Origin: Vulcaniibacterium tengchongense
Lineage (GTDB): Bacteria > Pseudomonadota > Gammaproteobacteria > Xanthomonadales > Xanthomonadaceae
Length of the DNA: 64,000 nucleotides
Direction: 5' to 3'
Assembly (NCBI RefSeq): GCF_003814555.1
Contig: NZ_RKQN01000001.1
Span: 248,001 to 312,000, forward strand
In this document: one piece after another, positions 37,846 to 47,351 of the stretch
Numbering within the stretch: position 1 is the stretch's first letter
How the letters are laid out: each line of letters starts with the position of its first letter
Notes under the pieces: generated by a model
The model's input: only the letters and a program-made list of their open reading frames with translations
Databases searched by the model: none
Told to the model about the DNA's origin: nothing
Program-made: the position numbers and the translations under genes

Positions 37846-38892
37846 TCATGGATCCCCGACGACGGCCTCGCCGCGCACCGGCAGCCGCACCGTCGCGATG
37901 AAGCGCCGGCCCTCGCGCTGGGTCAGCACGCTGCCGCGGCCGCCGGTCAGCGCCTCGATCCGCACCTGCGAGGCATTCAGGCCCACCTGATGCCCCAGGC
38001 TGGCCTCGCTGCCGCTCGACGGCAGCGGGTTGGCGATGCGCACGATGACCGTGCCCGGCGTCGCGGTGACCGCGATCTCGATCTCCCCGCCCTCGGGGCG
38101 GCGTTCGATGCCGTGCCGGATCGCGTTTTCCACCAGCGGCTGGATCGACAGGGCCGGCACCGACACCCGCGGGATCTCGCGCGGCAGCTTCCAGGCGACC
38201 TGCAGCCGATCGCCGAAGCGCAACGCCTCGATCTCCAGATAACGGCGCGCCAGCGCCAGCTCGTCCTCGAGCGAAATGTCGTGCGGGCCGGCCAGCGCCG
38301 CGCGGAACAGATCCGCCAGGTCGAGCAGCAACCGCTCCACCTCCTCCGGCCGCCGGCGCACCAGCGCCGCACCGGTGTTGAGCGTGTTGAAGAGGAAGTG
38401 GGGGCGGATGCGGGCCTGCAATGCCTCCAGCTCGGACTGCTTGGCGCGCAGGGCGAGCTGGCGCGCGCGCCAGTAGTTCTGGAAGGCGGCGATGCCCAAC
38501 AGGCCGATGGCCGACACCAGCGCACTCAGGCGGAGAACGAAGGTGAGCCAATCGTCGTCGCCGACCAGGGGGGTGCTGCCCAGGAAGAGCCATGCCGCGG
38601 TGCCGACGATCCAAGCGCCGAGCAGCAGCAGCACCAGCGCGATATAGGCAATCCGCTGGGGGCGGATTCTGGACAGCGGACGTCGAAGCAGGTACAGCCC
38701 GCCCAAGGCGAAGAGCGCAACCCACTGGATGGCGAGGGACGCCAGGCCGAATAACACCCAGTGCCCCCGCTCGACGCCCGGCGCCAACGCGAGCATGGCC
38801 GCGAGGGCCTCGCCCGTCAGCAGGACCCAGACGATTACGGGGGCCTGCCATAGCGCGTCGAGCGGACTCGCATTGTGATCGGATTCACTCAT
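37846..38892 (-). CDS. AlgZ/LytS-type sensor histidine kinase
   Basis: A membrane sensor kinase of the LytS/AlgZ (His_kinase) family, ~348 residues from 38892. Four hydrophobic helices (residues ~10-130) are followed by a short coiled coil and the phosphoacceptor box ARIRPHFLFNTLNTG, then an ATPase domain with PLVENAIRHGIERRPEGG (N-box) and a G-box-like region. The start could instead be ATG at 38973. It faces away from the minor-pilin operon, its likely target by analogy with AlgZ/FimS-AlgR of Pseudomonas. No LytTR response regulator is encoded next to it. Confidence 0.88.
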   Translation of the reverse strand: MSESDHNASPLDALWQAPVIVWVLLTGEALAAMLALAPGVERGHWVLFGLASLAIQWVALFALGGLYLLRRPLSRIRPQRIAYIALVLLLLGAWIVGTAAWLFLGSTPLVGDDDWLTFVLRLSALVSAIGLLGIAAFQNYWRARQLALRAKQSELEALQARIRPHFLFNTLNTGAALVRRRPEEVERLLLDLADLFRAALAGPHDISLEDELALARRYLEIEALRFGDRLQVAWKLPREIPRVSVPALSIQPLVENAIRHGIERRPEGGEIEIAVTATPGTVIVRIANPLPSSGSEASLGHQVGLNASQVRIEALTGGRGSVLTQREGRRFIATVRLPVRGEAVVGDP

Positions 38893-39038
38893 CGGCCCGG
38901 AGGGTGTCTGCGGAGGTTGAAACTTCGGCTTGGTCGAGGGGTCGCCGCTGGTTCCCCGGCCGAGTCCGTTCATCGGCGCCGGGCTGGATGCCCGAACCCC
39001 TTTGGCTTAAGGTGCCTGCGTATCTTGGGGGATAGGCA

Positions 39039-39629
39039 ATGTCCACACCAGAAGACCTGCGGCGAAGCGGGCGCCGGCGTTCGCCGGTCCGCAGCGGGCC
39101 CGCTGGATTCACGCTGGTCGAATTGATGATCGCGCTCGCGGTGCTCGCAATCCTGATGATGATTGCTGCGCCGAGCTTCGAGATGGTTCGGAACTCCAGC
39201 AGGCTTGCGGCGCAGGCCAACGAACTGGTCAGCGCGATCCAGTTGGCGCGTAGCGAAGCGGTGAGGCGCGGACAACGCGTCGTCATGTGCCGTAGCGAGA
39301 ACGGCAACGCCTGTGCCGGCGCCGGCGGGAACTGGGCGGGTTGGCTGGTCTTTGCCGACGCGAATGGCAACGGCAGTGTCGATGCGGGAGAAGAGCTGCT
39401 GCGGGTCGGGGACGTCAGGGCTCCGGTAACCGTCGCGGCTACGGATGGCTCGATCGTCTTCCGCCCGGATGGCTTTGCTCGTGAAGGCAATCTGCTGGCC
39501 GCGGCCACGATCGCGGTATGCGTCGCCACCACCCGGCCGGCCGACAACCGGCGGCTGGTGACCATCAGGTCCGGCAGCCGGGTGGCCGTGCAGACGGGTA
39601 ACGGCAACGGCGCTTGTCCGGCGCCATGA
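39039..39629 (+). CDS. fimU: FimU/FimT-type minor pilin (GspH family)
   Basis: A 196-residue type IV minor pilin. A 23-residue basic leader ends in G, followed by FTLVELMIALAVLAILMMIAAPSF, the prepilin peptidase site with Glu at +5. The globular part carries the GspH/FimT pattern (AIQLARSEAVRRGQRVVMC, WLVFADANGNGSVDAGEELL). It primes pilus assembly in the inner membrane. GGGGGAT lies just upstream of the ATG. It is first in the operon with pilV-pilW-pilX-pilY1-pilE; the next gene starts 17 bases on. Confidence 0.92.
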   Translation: MSTPEDLRRSGRRRSPVRSGPAGFTLVELMIALAVLAILMMIAAPSFEMVRNSSRLAAQANELVSAIQLARSEAVRRGQRVVMCRSENGNACAGAGGNWAGWLVFADANGNGSVDAGEELLRVGDVRAPVTVAATDGSIVFRPDGFAREGNLLAAATIAVCVATTRPADNRRLVTIRSGSRVAVQTGNGNGACPAP

Positions 39630-39646
39630 GCCGGAGGGAATACATC

Positions 39647-40102
39647 ATGCGGAAAGTCTTCTCTGGTCCCGGGCGGCTGGCCGGCGCTAGCTTGCTGGAG
39701 GTTCTGATTGCCGTGCTCGTGCTCGCGGTTGGCCTGCTGGGCGTTGCGGCACTACAGGCCGGCGCGTTGCGGAACAATCAGAGCGCCTATGAACGCAGCG
39801 AGGCGGTAATACAGAGCTACGCGATCCTGGATGTGATGCGTGCCAATCGCGATGCGGCGCTGGCCGGAAACTACAACCTCGCGGAGTGGACTTGCGCTCC
39901 ACCGGCAGGCGGCGCGCGCGCCGACGTCGAGCGGCAAGCGTGGATCCAGAACATACGCAATTCGATGGGCAGCTCGGCTTGCGTGAGCATCTCTTGCGGG
40001 AACAACGGTTGCACGGTCGGCGTCCGATGGGACGATTCGCGCGGCAGCGGCGATCGTCAGCAGCTACAGACCTACTCGATCAAGACGAGCACCCGGCTAT
40101 GA
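39647..40102 (+). CDS. pilV: Type IV pilus modification protein PilV
   Basis: A 151-residue minor pilin. The start at 39647 has GGAGGGA seven bases upstream; an in-frame ATG at 39626 that overlaps the fimU stop is less well placed. After a 14-residue leader (MRKVFSGPGRLAGA) comes SLLEVLIAVLVLAVGLLGVAALQ, with the prepilin site after G and Glu at +5. The body follows the PilV pattern (ALRNNQSAYERSEAVIQSYAILDVMRANR). It overlaps pilW by four bases. Confidence 0.92.
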   Translation: MRKVFSGPGRLAGASLLEVLIAVLVLAVGLLGVAALQAGALRNNQSAYERSEAVIQSYAILDVMRANRDAALAGNYNLAEWTCAPPAGGARADVERQAWIQNIRNSMGSSACVSISCGNNGCTVGVRWDDSRGSGDRQQLQTYSIKTSTRL

Positions 40103-41082
40103 GCGTTTCCATGTCCCGTCGCGCGGCCGGCTTCAGCCTCGTCGAGCTGATGATCGCCCTCTTGATAGGTCTCATCGTGGTGGGCGGCGCCGTCAGCTTG
40201 TTCATCACCAACCGGCAGACTTCGCGCACCACTGAGAACCTCAGCCGAATGCAGGAGAACGCCCGCGTGGCCTTCGAAATGATGTCGCGCGACATCCGCG
40301 AGGCGGCCGGCACGCCTTGCGCCAAGAATATCCCCGTGGCCAACGTGGTGAACAACAGTACCGCGCCGGCGAATTGGTGGGCCAATTGGGGCGATGGCAT
40401 TCTCGGCTACGACGACAACCAACCGTTCCCCAACGCGCCGTTCGGCAGCGGCGATGCCCAGCGCGTAGCAGGCACCGACGCGATCGAGATCAAGTCCGGT
40501 TCGGCGACGCCGGGCGTGACGGTAGTGGCCCACAATCCGAGCTCCGCGGAGTTCCACCTCAACACGAACCAGCACCATCTCGAAGACGGCGACGTGGTGA
40601 TGGTGTGCGACTACGTGCAGGCGGCAATCACCCAGATCACGAACTCCAGCAGTTCCAACAGCAACGTCGTGCATAACCCGGGGAACACGGTTTCGCCCGG
40701 GAACTGCACCAAGGGGCTCGGCTACCCTCCGTTGTGCAGCAGCACCAACGGTACTCCCTACACCTACAAGCCGAACTCGTTGGTCGTGAAACTGAGTGCC
40801 GCACGTTGGTATGTCGGCAATAACGACCGCAACGGGCGATCGCTGTATCGGGCCGATCGCAACGGCGGCCAAGAGGTTGCCGACGGCATCAGCAATCTGC
40901 AGCTGCGCTATCTCGCCGGGGATCAGTACCTGCCGGCGAGCAGCCCTCTGGTTGCATGGAAGGACGTGACCGCGGTGGAGGTCGCGCTTGACGTCGTAAG
41001 CGGGGAGCGGGTGGGGTCGGATGGACAACCGCTCACGCGCAGGTTGACCCATGTGGTCGCTCTGAGGAATCGCGCTCCATGA
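40099..41082 (+). CDS. pilW: Type IV pilus minor pilin PilW
   Basis: A 327-residue PilW. Short leader MSVSMSRRAAG, then FSLVELMIALLIGLIVVGGAV (prepilin site, Glu at +5). The family segment NLSRMQENARVAFEMMSRDIREAAG follows. The remainder is a Ser/Asn-rich globular domain that closes with AVEVALDVVSGE...RRLTHVVALRN. It links to PilX in the tip complex. ATG overlaps the pilV stop and its own stop overlaps the pilX start. Confidence 0.93.
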   Translation: MSVSMSRRAAGFSLVELMIALLIGLIVVGGAVSLFITNRQTSRTTENLSRMQENARVAFEMMSRDIREAAGTPCAKNIPVANVVNNSTAPANWWANWGDGILGYDDNQPFPNAPFGSGDAQRVAGTDAIEIKSGSATPGVTVVAHNPSSAEFHLNTNQHHLEDGDVVMVCDYVQAAITQITNSSSSNSNVVHNPGNTVSPGNCTKGLGYPPLCSSTNGTPYTYKPNSLVVKLSAARWYVGNNDRNGRSLYRADRNGGQEVADGISNLQLRYLAGDQYLPASSPLVAWKDVTAVEVALDVVSGERVGSDGQPLTRRLTHVVALRNRAP

Positions 41083-41597
41083 GCCATATGCCCACCTTGG
41101 ATCGGGACCAGCGGGGCGCCGCGCTGGTCGTCGCCCTGATTCTGTTGTTGATCATGACCGTGCTTGGATTGGTCGTACTCCGCACCACGCAACTGGAGGA
41201 GCGCATGAGCGCCAATCTGTACGCGCGCAGCTTGGCGTTCCAGGCGGCCGAGGCCGCGTTGCGGGAAGCCGAGTCTTTGCTCGCCGGCGCACCGCCCGCG
41301 TTCGACGATGCGTGCACCAACGGCTTCTGCAGCACGCCCGTCGCCGCGGACAACAAACCTGAAAGGTGGCTCGATCCCGGCTTCAACGCGTGGCGCCCCG
41401 CGACTGCGTCGCTTCAAGGCATCCAGGGCCGCCCGGAATTCTTCATCGAGTACATGGGCAAGCATCCGGCATGGCCCGGCTGCGACCAGGCGGTGCCGAT
41501 AGAGCCGACTTGCCTTCGCCCCCGTTATCGCATAACGGCGAGAAGCGGCGACGGTCCCGCTTCGGTGCTGTTGCAAAGCAACTACATGACCCCTTGA
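41079..41597 (+). CDS. pilX: Type IV pilus minor pilin PilX
   Basis: A 172-residue PilX. The N-terminus RDQRGAALVVALILLLIMTVLGLVVLR follows the PilX pattern: cleavage after Gly, but with no Glu at +5, as usual for PilX. TTQLEERMSANLYARSLAFQAAEAALREAE is the conserved amphipathic helix. Cys residues later in the body may form disulfides. It partners with PilY1 at the pilus tip. Confidence 0.92.
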   Translation: MSHMPTLDRDQRGAALVVALILLLIMTVLGLVVLRTTQLEERMSANLYARSLAFQAAEAALREAESLLAGAPPAFDDACTNGFCSTPVAADNKPERWLDPGFNAWRPATASLQGIQGRPEFFIEYMGKHPAWPGCDQAVPIEPTCLRPRYRITARSGDGPASVLLQSNYMTP

Positions 41598-41609
41598 GCG
41601 AGAGCCCCC

Positions 41610-44600
41610 ATGTTGCCGTTCCGTAGCATGACCCTTCATCCTCGTTCCGGACGTCAGGGCCTGGCTTTGATCGCGGCAGCCTTTGCCGCCACGCTGCTCG
41701 CGTTGCCGGTGAACGCGGCGGTGGAGTTCCCTCAGATCCCGTTGCAATCGGGCGTGCTGGTGCCGCCTAACATCATGTTCACCCTCGACGACTCGGGCTC
41801 GATGCAGTTCGAGATCACCCCCGAGCAGAACAAGGCGCCCCGGGGAGAAAGCACCGACAGCAATCGCTCCCCGAACTTCGTCTTCCCGCGCACGAGCGAC
41901 GATATCTACGGCGCAGACAACCTGCCCAACCGCGTCGTGACCGTGGTCGACAACGACTGGTTCAACCGGTTCTCGCGGTCGCCCGACCATAACGCGTCCT
42001 ACTACAACCCCGCCACGCGTTATCTGCCATGGGCCCGTTGGGACGGGACCTTGTTTCCGAATGCCAACCCCTCTTGCGCGCTCAATAACCCCGTGGACCC
42101 GGGCAAGGGCTGCCGCAACCTGACGGCGAGCCTGACCGAGTCGGCCATCTGGTACAGCTACTCGAACAACGGCCGTACGCCGGGAAGCGGCAATGGAAGT
42201 GCGACATCGGCGACTTACTGGCCCGCTCGCTATTATCTGATGGACCAGTGCACGAACCGCGAGAATCCGGGGTGCTACACCAGGGTGGAGATCCGCCCCA
42301 ACCGCAGCTACCCCAAGGCGGGTGGCCGGACGGACTGTGCCGGCAGCACTTGCAGTTACCAGGAAGAAATCCAGAATTTCGCGAATTGGTACCAGTACTA
42401 CCGGTCGCGCGTCTTGACCGCCCGGGCCGGCATCGGTCGCGCCTTTGTTGATCAGCGGGACAACGTGCGCGTGGGCTTCGCGACCATCAACTCCGGCGGA
42501 CGAAACATCGATGGCGTCAACACGAGCAAGATCCGCAGCGGTGTGCGCGCCTTCGATGATGCCCAGAAGCGCAACTTCTTCGACCTGCTTTATTCGGTGA
42601 GCATCAGCGGCGGCACGCCTCTGCGCGAAACGGCCCAGGTCGTCGGCAACTACTTCAGGCGGTCCGATTCTCTCGGGCCCTGGTCGGACACCCCGGGCAG
42701 CGCCTCGGCGCAGCCGCAGGTCAGCTGCCGCGCCAACTACCACATCCTGATGACGGATGGATATTGGAACGGGAACGCGGGCGTGTCCGGAAACGTCGAC
42801 AACACGACGGGGCCCGAGCACGTCCGTTCCAATACCAACGAAACCTACCGGTACACCCCGAGAGCTCCTTTCTCGGACGGCTATTCCGGGACGTTGGCCG
42901 ACAACGCCTTCTATTATTGGGTCAATGATCTGCGCCCCGATCTGCCCAACAACGTAAGCGTCAGCGACAGCAACCCGGCGTTCTGGCAGCACCTGGTGAC
43001 GTTCGGCGTAGGCCTGGGCCTGACGACCAACGTGGACCCGGACGATGCGTTCGCCGCGATCAGAACCGGCGCGCAGGTCACCTACACCGGCGTCTACGGG
43101 GAAGGGCAGCGGAGTGGTTGGCCGCAGCCCGGTACCGCCCCCGCAGGTGGCGATTCCGCATACAACGTGGACGACTTGTTGCATGCCGCGGTCAACTCGC
43201 GTGGCGGTTTCTTCAGCGCCAAGGAGCCGGACGCCTTCGCCAGCGGCATGAAGAGCGTCTTGGCCCGCATCAACGAGCGCACGGCCTCGGCCTCCAGCGT
43301 TGCCACCAACAGTGCTTCCATCCTGGCCGGCACGAAGCTGTACCAGGCCAAGTACGTCTCCGGGGTCTGGACCGGCGAAGTGGTCGCCTACCCTGTGACC
43401 GCGGAGCGGGGCGTGGATACGTCGGTGGAATCGTGGCGCGCATCCTCGGGCATTCCGACGGAGGTGAGCCAGCGGAAGGTCTATACCTGGAACGGCTCCT
43501 CCGGCGTGGCCTTTGCATGGAATAATTTGACCGCCTCGCAGAAGGCTGCCTTGGGGAGCGAGGCGATATTCAACTACCTCAAGGGCGAACGTAGCGGGGA
43601 GCGGCAGAACAGCGTCAGCGGCACCTTCCGCGACCGTCGTCATCTGCTGGGCGACATCGTCAACTCGTCGCCGGCTTACGTGGCCGATACCGAGACCCTT
43701 TACGTAGGCGCCAACGACGGGATGTTGCATGCTTTCTCGACGCGCGACGGCAGGGAGCTTTTTGCCTACGTGCCCGGCAACATCAATTGGGGCAACTTCA
43801 AGACGCTCAGCGATCCCGAGTACAGCCACCAGTACTTCGTCGACGGCGAGATCGCGGTGTCCACGCGCGAGCAGACCCCCAACCGGAACATCCTCGTGGG
43901 CGCACTTGGCCGTGGGGGCAAGGCGCTCTATGCCCTGGACGTGACCGACCCGTCGGCCTTCTCGTCCAGCAAGGTGCTCTGGGAGTTTACGGACGCGGAT
44001 CTCGGCAACGTACTGAGCCGGCCGGTCATCACGAAGGTCGAAACGGGTGCAGGCCAGGTGCCGGCCGTCATTGTCGGCAATGGATACAACAGCGCGACGC
44101 AGCGCGCGTTTCTGTTCGTCATCAATCTGGAAACCGGCGCGCTGATCAAGAAGATCGACACCAAGGCGGGCTCCGCTACGCAGGATAACGGCTTGGCCGG
44201 CCCCAAGGGGTGGGACGTGGACCGCGATGGCGACGTCGATTTCGTATATGCAGGGGACCTGCTGGGCAACGTGTGGAAGTTCGATCTGAGCGCCAGCAAC
44301 GCGAACTCCTGGGACGTCGCGTTCAAGCAGGGGCAAACGGTATATCCCCTGTTTACCGCCCGGAACGCCTCCGGCGGAGCGCAGCCCATCACCGGTGGCA
44401 TCGCGATCGGCATCGATCCCTCCACCTACAAGAGGTGGGTGTTCTTCGGCACCGGCCGGTACATCACCGCCGGGGACCCGGGCGACCGCAGCGTGCAGAC
44501 CTGGTATGGGCTCATCGACGACAACGCGCGGATCGGCTCCCGCGCTGACCTGAAGCAGCGCAAGATCGCGGTCGTTGCCGCGAACGGGGACCGGGCATTC

Positions 44601-45086
44601 GAGAAGGCGGTGCCTGGCGATATGGCGCAAAAGAAGGGATGGTATCTGGATTTTGTGAACCCGCCCTACGATCCCGCCGCTGCGGTCGGTGAACGGGTGG
44701 TATCCGACTCCTATCTGATAGGCAGTACGTTGAACGTCAACAGCATCGTGCCTTCAAGTGATCCATGCGGCGTGGGTGGAAGCGGCTATATCAATGCCGT
44801 CAATGCCTACACCGGTGCCGCGACCGAGATTGTCTACTTCGATGCCGATGGCAACGGCGTTTTCGACGACTACATTTCCCACACGTCGAACGGCCAAACC
44901 GTGCGAACGCCGACGGGTTCGCTGCGCACCGACAACATGGTGTCCCAGGGAACTCTGGTGTCGGACCCGGGGTCGACGACGGGCTACATCGCTTCGGGCA
45001 CCTCGAGCGGCGGAGTCGAGGATCCGGGAGTCAACCTCAGCAACTTCCAGGGCCGCATTTCCTGGCGCGAGATCGTGAGGGACTAA
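41610..45086 (+). CDS. pilY1: PilY1 pilus-tip adhesin
   Basis: A 1158-residue PilY1. A signal peptide (LALIAAAFAATLLALPVNA) is followed by a von Willebrand A-like N-terminal domain with the MIDAS start DDSGSM, and a C-terminal seven-bladed propeller (from GDIVNSSPAYVADTETLYVGAND). The propeller has a calcium-loop pattern DRDGDVDFVYAGD near residue 875, matching the site that controls pilus retraction in Pseudomonas. PilY1 joins the minor pilins at the tip and mediates adhesion and surface sensing. An in-frame ATG at 41628 is an alternative start. Confidence 0.94.
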   Translation: MLPFRSMTLHPRSGRQGLALIAAAFAATLLALPVNAAVEFPQIPLQSGVLVPPNIMFTLDDSGSMQFEITPEQNKAPRGESTDSNRSPNFVFPRTSDDIYGADNLPNRVVTVVDNDWFNRFSRSPDHNASYYNPATRYLPWARWDGTLFPNANPSCALNNPVDPGKGCRNLTASLTESAIWYSYSNNGRTPGSGNGSATSATYWPARYYLMDQCTNRENPGCYTRVEIRPNRSYPKAGGRTDCAGSTCSYQEEIQNFANWYQYYRSRVLTARAGIGRAFVDQRDNVRVGFATINSGGRNIDGVNTSKIRSGVRAFDDAQKRNFFDLLYSVSISGGTPLRETAQVVGNYFRRSDSLGPWSDTPGSASAQPQVSCRANYHILMTDGYWNGNAGVSGNVDNTTGPEHVRSNTNETYRYTPRAPFSDGYSGTLADNAFYYWVNDLRPDLPNNVSVSDSNPAFWQHLVTFGVGLGLTTNVDPDDAFAAIRTGAQVTYTGVYGEGQRSGWPQPGTAPAGGDSAYNVDDLLHAAVNSRGGFFSAKEPDAFASGMKSVLARINERTASASSVATNSASILAGTKLYQAKYVSGVWTGEVVAYPVTAERGVDTSVESWRASSGIPTEVSQRKVYTWNGSSGVAFAWNNLTASQKAALGSEAIFNYLKGERSGERQNSVSGTFRDRRHLLGDIVNSSPAYVADTETLYVGANDGMLHAFSTRDGRELFAYVPGNINWGNFKTLSDPEYSHQYFVDGEIAVSTREQTPNRNILVGALGRGGKALYALDVTDPSAFSSSKVLWEFTDADLGNVLSRPVITKVETGAGQVPAVIVGNGYNSATQRAFLFVINLETGALIKKIDTKAGSATQDNGLAGPKGWDVDRDGDVDFVYAGDLLGNVWKFDLSASNANSWDVAFKQGQTVYPLFTARNASGGAQPITGGIAIGIDPSTYKRWVFFGTGRYITAGDPGDRSVQTWYGLIDDNARIGSRADLKQRKIAVVAANGDRAFEKAVPGDMAQKKGWYLDFVNPPYDPAAAVGERVVSDSYLIGSTLNVNSIVPSSDPCGVGGSGYINAVNAYTGAATEIVYFDADGNGVFDDYISHTSNGQTVRTPTGSLRTDNMVSQGTLVSDPGSTTGYIASGTSSGGVEDPGVNLSNFQGRISWREIVRD

Positions 45087-45088
45087 GA

Positions 45089-45534
45089 ATGAACCGTTCA
45101 ATCCGACGCCGGGCGAGCCGAAGGAATGCCCACGCGCAGGGCTTCACGTTGATAGAGCTCATGATCGTGGTGGCCGTGATTGCGATCTGGCCACGATCGC
45201 TTATCCGAGCTATCGGGAGCACGTCGTAAAGTCACGCCGGGCAGCGGCGCAGAGCTGCCTGCAGGAAGCGGCGCAGTTCATGGAGCGCTACTACACGACC
45301 AATCTGAAGTACGTGGATGCTTCGAACAATTCGCCGGCGTTGCCGAACATGCAATGCCGTACCGATCTGTCGAACTTCTACAACATCAGGGTGGCTGCAG
45401 CGGACGCGAAGAGTTATCGCCTGGAGGCCGCCCCCGAAGGCGGACAGCAGGATCCCAAGTGTGGAACGCTGAGCGTGACCCAGACCGGGGTCAAGGGCGC
45501 CACCGGCAGCGCAGGCGTGGCCCAGTGCTGGTGA
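45089..45534 (+). pseudogene. pilE: pilE minor pilin, disrupted by a one-base frameshift
   Basis: The expected last gene of the minor-pilin operon. It opens MNRSIRRRASRRNAHAQG then FTLIELMIVVAVIAI, a normal prepilin site, but the frame then shifts to WPRSLIRAIGSTS and stops at 45229. Inserting one base (a C) after 45187 restores LATIAYPSYREHVVKSRRAAAQ, which continues without stops through QFMERYYTTNLKYVDASNN to the Cys-Trp end at 45534, about 148 residues in all, a normal PilE length. Either a real mutation or a sequencing error. As read, the product is a 46-residue fragment without its globular domain. Confidence 0.88.
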
Positions 45535-45560
45535 CGCGGGACAGGCTGGGGCGAAAGAAC

Positions 45561-45588
45561 AAAGGGCAGCGATCTCTCGCTGCCCTTT
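45561..45588. terminator. Hairpin terminator after pilE / ancestral tRNA-Asn
   Basis: A 12-bp perfect stem (AAAGGGCAGCGA, 45561-45572 with 45577-45588), loop TCTC. Downstream of pilE on plus. On minus it would have followed tRNA-Asn before the element inserted. The T-tracts are within the stem ends. Confidence 0.65.
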
Positions 45589-45598
45589 GCTCATGATC

Positions 45599-45643
45599 TG
45601 GCGCCCGAAGTTGGACTCGAACCAACGACCCCCTGATTAACAG
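45599..45643. repeat. Left attachment site (45-bp direct repeat, tRNA-Asn 3' fragment)
   Basis: 45 bases identical to 57435-57479. On the minus strand this is the 3' part of tRNA-Asn from the anticodon loop through CCA. It is the displaced tRNA end left on the pilE side after integration. Confidence 0.92.
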
Positions 45644-45817
45644 ACGGCACGAATAGGCTTTGCCGTGACTTGATTCCTTGGGCAAAAACAGGCTTACGCC
45701 GTTGATTTCGCACGACATTATGGCGGTGAGTCTGAGGGTTTGAGCTTGCGCAGCTTTGCGCTGTTGTGCGCAAAAACCGTGTTCAGACGGTGTCGCAAAC
45801 GTCGAGGAATCCAACCC

Positions 45818-47008
45818 ATGAAAGCAAAGATCACTCAGGCGCTCGTCGAGCGGGCGCCGACGGTGGAGCGTGGCCGCACGGTCCTGTATGCCGATCCCGA
45901 ACTGCGGGGTTTCTACCTGATCGTGTCCAACACCAAGCGCTCCTACTACACGCAAAGCTTGGTGCGCGGGCGGCAGGTGCGCACCAAGATCGGGGAGCAC
46001 CCCGCGCTAGCAGCGAAGGATGCGAGGGCGCTTGCTGCCAAGACGCTGGTCGCCATGCGCGCGGGCGTCAATCCGACCGAAGAGCGCAGGAAGGCACGGG
46101 CGCGGGGCATGACACTACAGCAGGCGCTGGACCTGCATATCGCGGCAAAGAAGCTGTCGGCGAAGACGGTCGAGGGATATCGTTACAACTGTGGTCAGTA
46201 CCTGTCCGACTGGCTAGACACGCCACTGGCCGAACTCGGTGCGGATCGTGCTGGCGTGCGTGAGCGCCATGCGCGCATCACCAAAAAGAACGGCGCTACT
46301 ACCGCCGACGCGGTGTTTCGCATCTTCCGCGCCGTGTACAACCGCGGTCTGCGTGAGCATCCCGACCTGCCCGCCAACCCGGCGATGAATGTGGACTTCC
46401 ATGGCCAGAAGCGCAGGAAGGTGGACGTCGAGGCAGATCGCCTGAAGGCGTGGGGCAAGGCAGTGCTGGGCCTGTCACCCGTCAGACGAGACCTCAACCT
46501 GTTCATGATGCTGTCGGGGATGCGGCGCACAGCTGCCTGCGAGTCCAAGATGGAGCACGTCAGCGAGGAAGGTAACGCCCTGCACGTTCCCTCGCCCAAG
46601 GGTGGTTCCGCCCGTGCCTTCGACCTGCCATTGTCATCTGCGCTGTCTGACTTAGTTGCCCACAGGGTTGCCGCCAATCCCGAGATGAACCGCCGGAGCC
46701 CGTGGCTGTTTCCTTCGGACAGCAAGAGTGGGCACGTCGCCGAGGTGCAGCAGCCCGAGTTGGATGGCTTGACGGGGCATGCGCTGCGTCACGCCTATGC
46801 CTCTCTGGCTTTGCAGGCAGGTGTCCCATTGCTGGAGCTGAAGTTCCTGCTGAACCACAGCGCCTCCAGCGGGGGCGTAACCATGGGATACCTGCACCCT
46901 TCGCTCGACCACCTGCGCGAACACCAGGAGAAGGCTTCCTTCTACATCCTCGACGCGCTGGGCCTGATTCACGAACCCGGATCGTGGCCGCCACGGCTCA
47001 AGGAATAG
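45818..47008 (+). CDS. Tyrosine-type site-specific integrase
   Basis: A 396-residue phage-type integrase. The N-terminal arm-binding region (residues ~1-75, LYADPELRGFYLIVSNTKRSYYTQ) is followed by a core-binding domain (MTLQQALDLHIAAKKLSAKTVEGYR) and the catalytic domain. Catalytic residues are visible: Arg in LSGMRRTAACES, H-x2-R in HALRHAYASLALQAG, and the nucleophile Tyr in MGYLHPSLD. It sits just inside the left att repeat, the usual place for a tRNA-targeting integrase. The start at 45818 is preferred; the frame is open 78 bases further up. Confidence 0.93.
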   Translation: MKAKITQALVERAPTVERGRTVLYADPELRGFYLIVSNTKRSYYTQSLVRGRQVRTKIGEHPALAAKDARALAAKTLVAMRAGVNPTEERRKARARGMTLQQALDLHIAAKKLSAKTVEGYRYNCGQYLSDWLDTPLAELGADRAGVRERHARITKKNGATTADAVFRIFRAVYNRGLREHPDLPANPAMNVDFHGQKRRKVDVEADRLKAWGKAVLGLSPVRRDLNLFMMLSGMRRTAACESKMEHVSEEGNALHVPSPKGGSARAFDLPLSSALSDLVAHRVAANPEMNRRSPWLFPSDSKSGHVAEVQQPELDGLTGHALRHAYASLALQAGVPLLELKFLLNHSASSGGVTMGYLHPSLDHLREHQEKASFYILDALGLIHEPGSWPPRLKE

Positions 47009-47351
47009 CCACGCGGTCTCACCAGGTGGACCGTGTCGCTTCCGGGAGCTTCGGCCTTGGCGCTGACAGCCCGAGGCCATTCGGACGCGGCACGGAGCCA
47101 CCTGGTCACTCTGGCAAGACAATGGTTTCCTTGGCTTTGGTTAGCAAGTAATATCGAGCCAATCCCGGTCAGCGATTGACCCGGGGGATCGTCGGCAATT
47201 GCTATGGCGATCAGAAGTGCTATCGGTGGCAAGAACAGCCGAGCCCCCCTCCGAATGACAACGGGTGGACAAGGGGCCTATCTGCGGCGAAGGGCTGCGG
47301 AGTCTCCAGTGACATGTCGTCGCTGCGAGAACGGCTGACGAGGAGACCACC
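47009..47351. other. Intergenic region between integrase and AlpA-like gene
   Basis: 343 bases, no supported gene. A promoter for the rightward operon is expected here, but I cannot fix its position. Confidence 0.4.

Noticed and set aside
36296-38851. 850-codon minus-strand frame over ppnN and the kinase
   Set aside because: Shadow of ppnN, and frame-shifted relative to the real histidine kinase.
40923-44630. 1235-codon minus-strand frame over pilX-pilY1
   Set aside because: Antisense to the clearly coding minor-pilin genes; no domain recognised.
45180-45195. Programmed ribosomal frameshift in pilE
   Set aside because: No slippery heptamer, no downstream pseudoknot evident, and pilins are not known to use this; deletion or sequencing error is simpler.
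45599-45643. A second tRNA gene
   Set aside because: Only the 3' part of tRNA-Asn is present, without the 5' half; it is the displaced attachment-site fragment.
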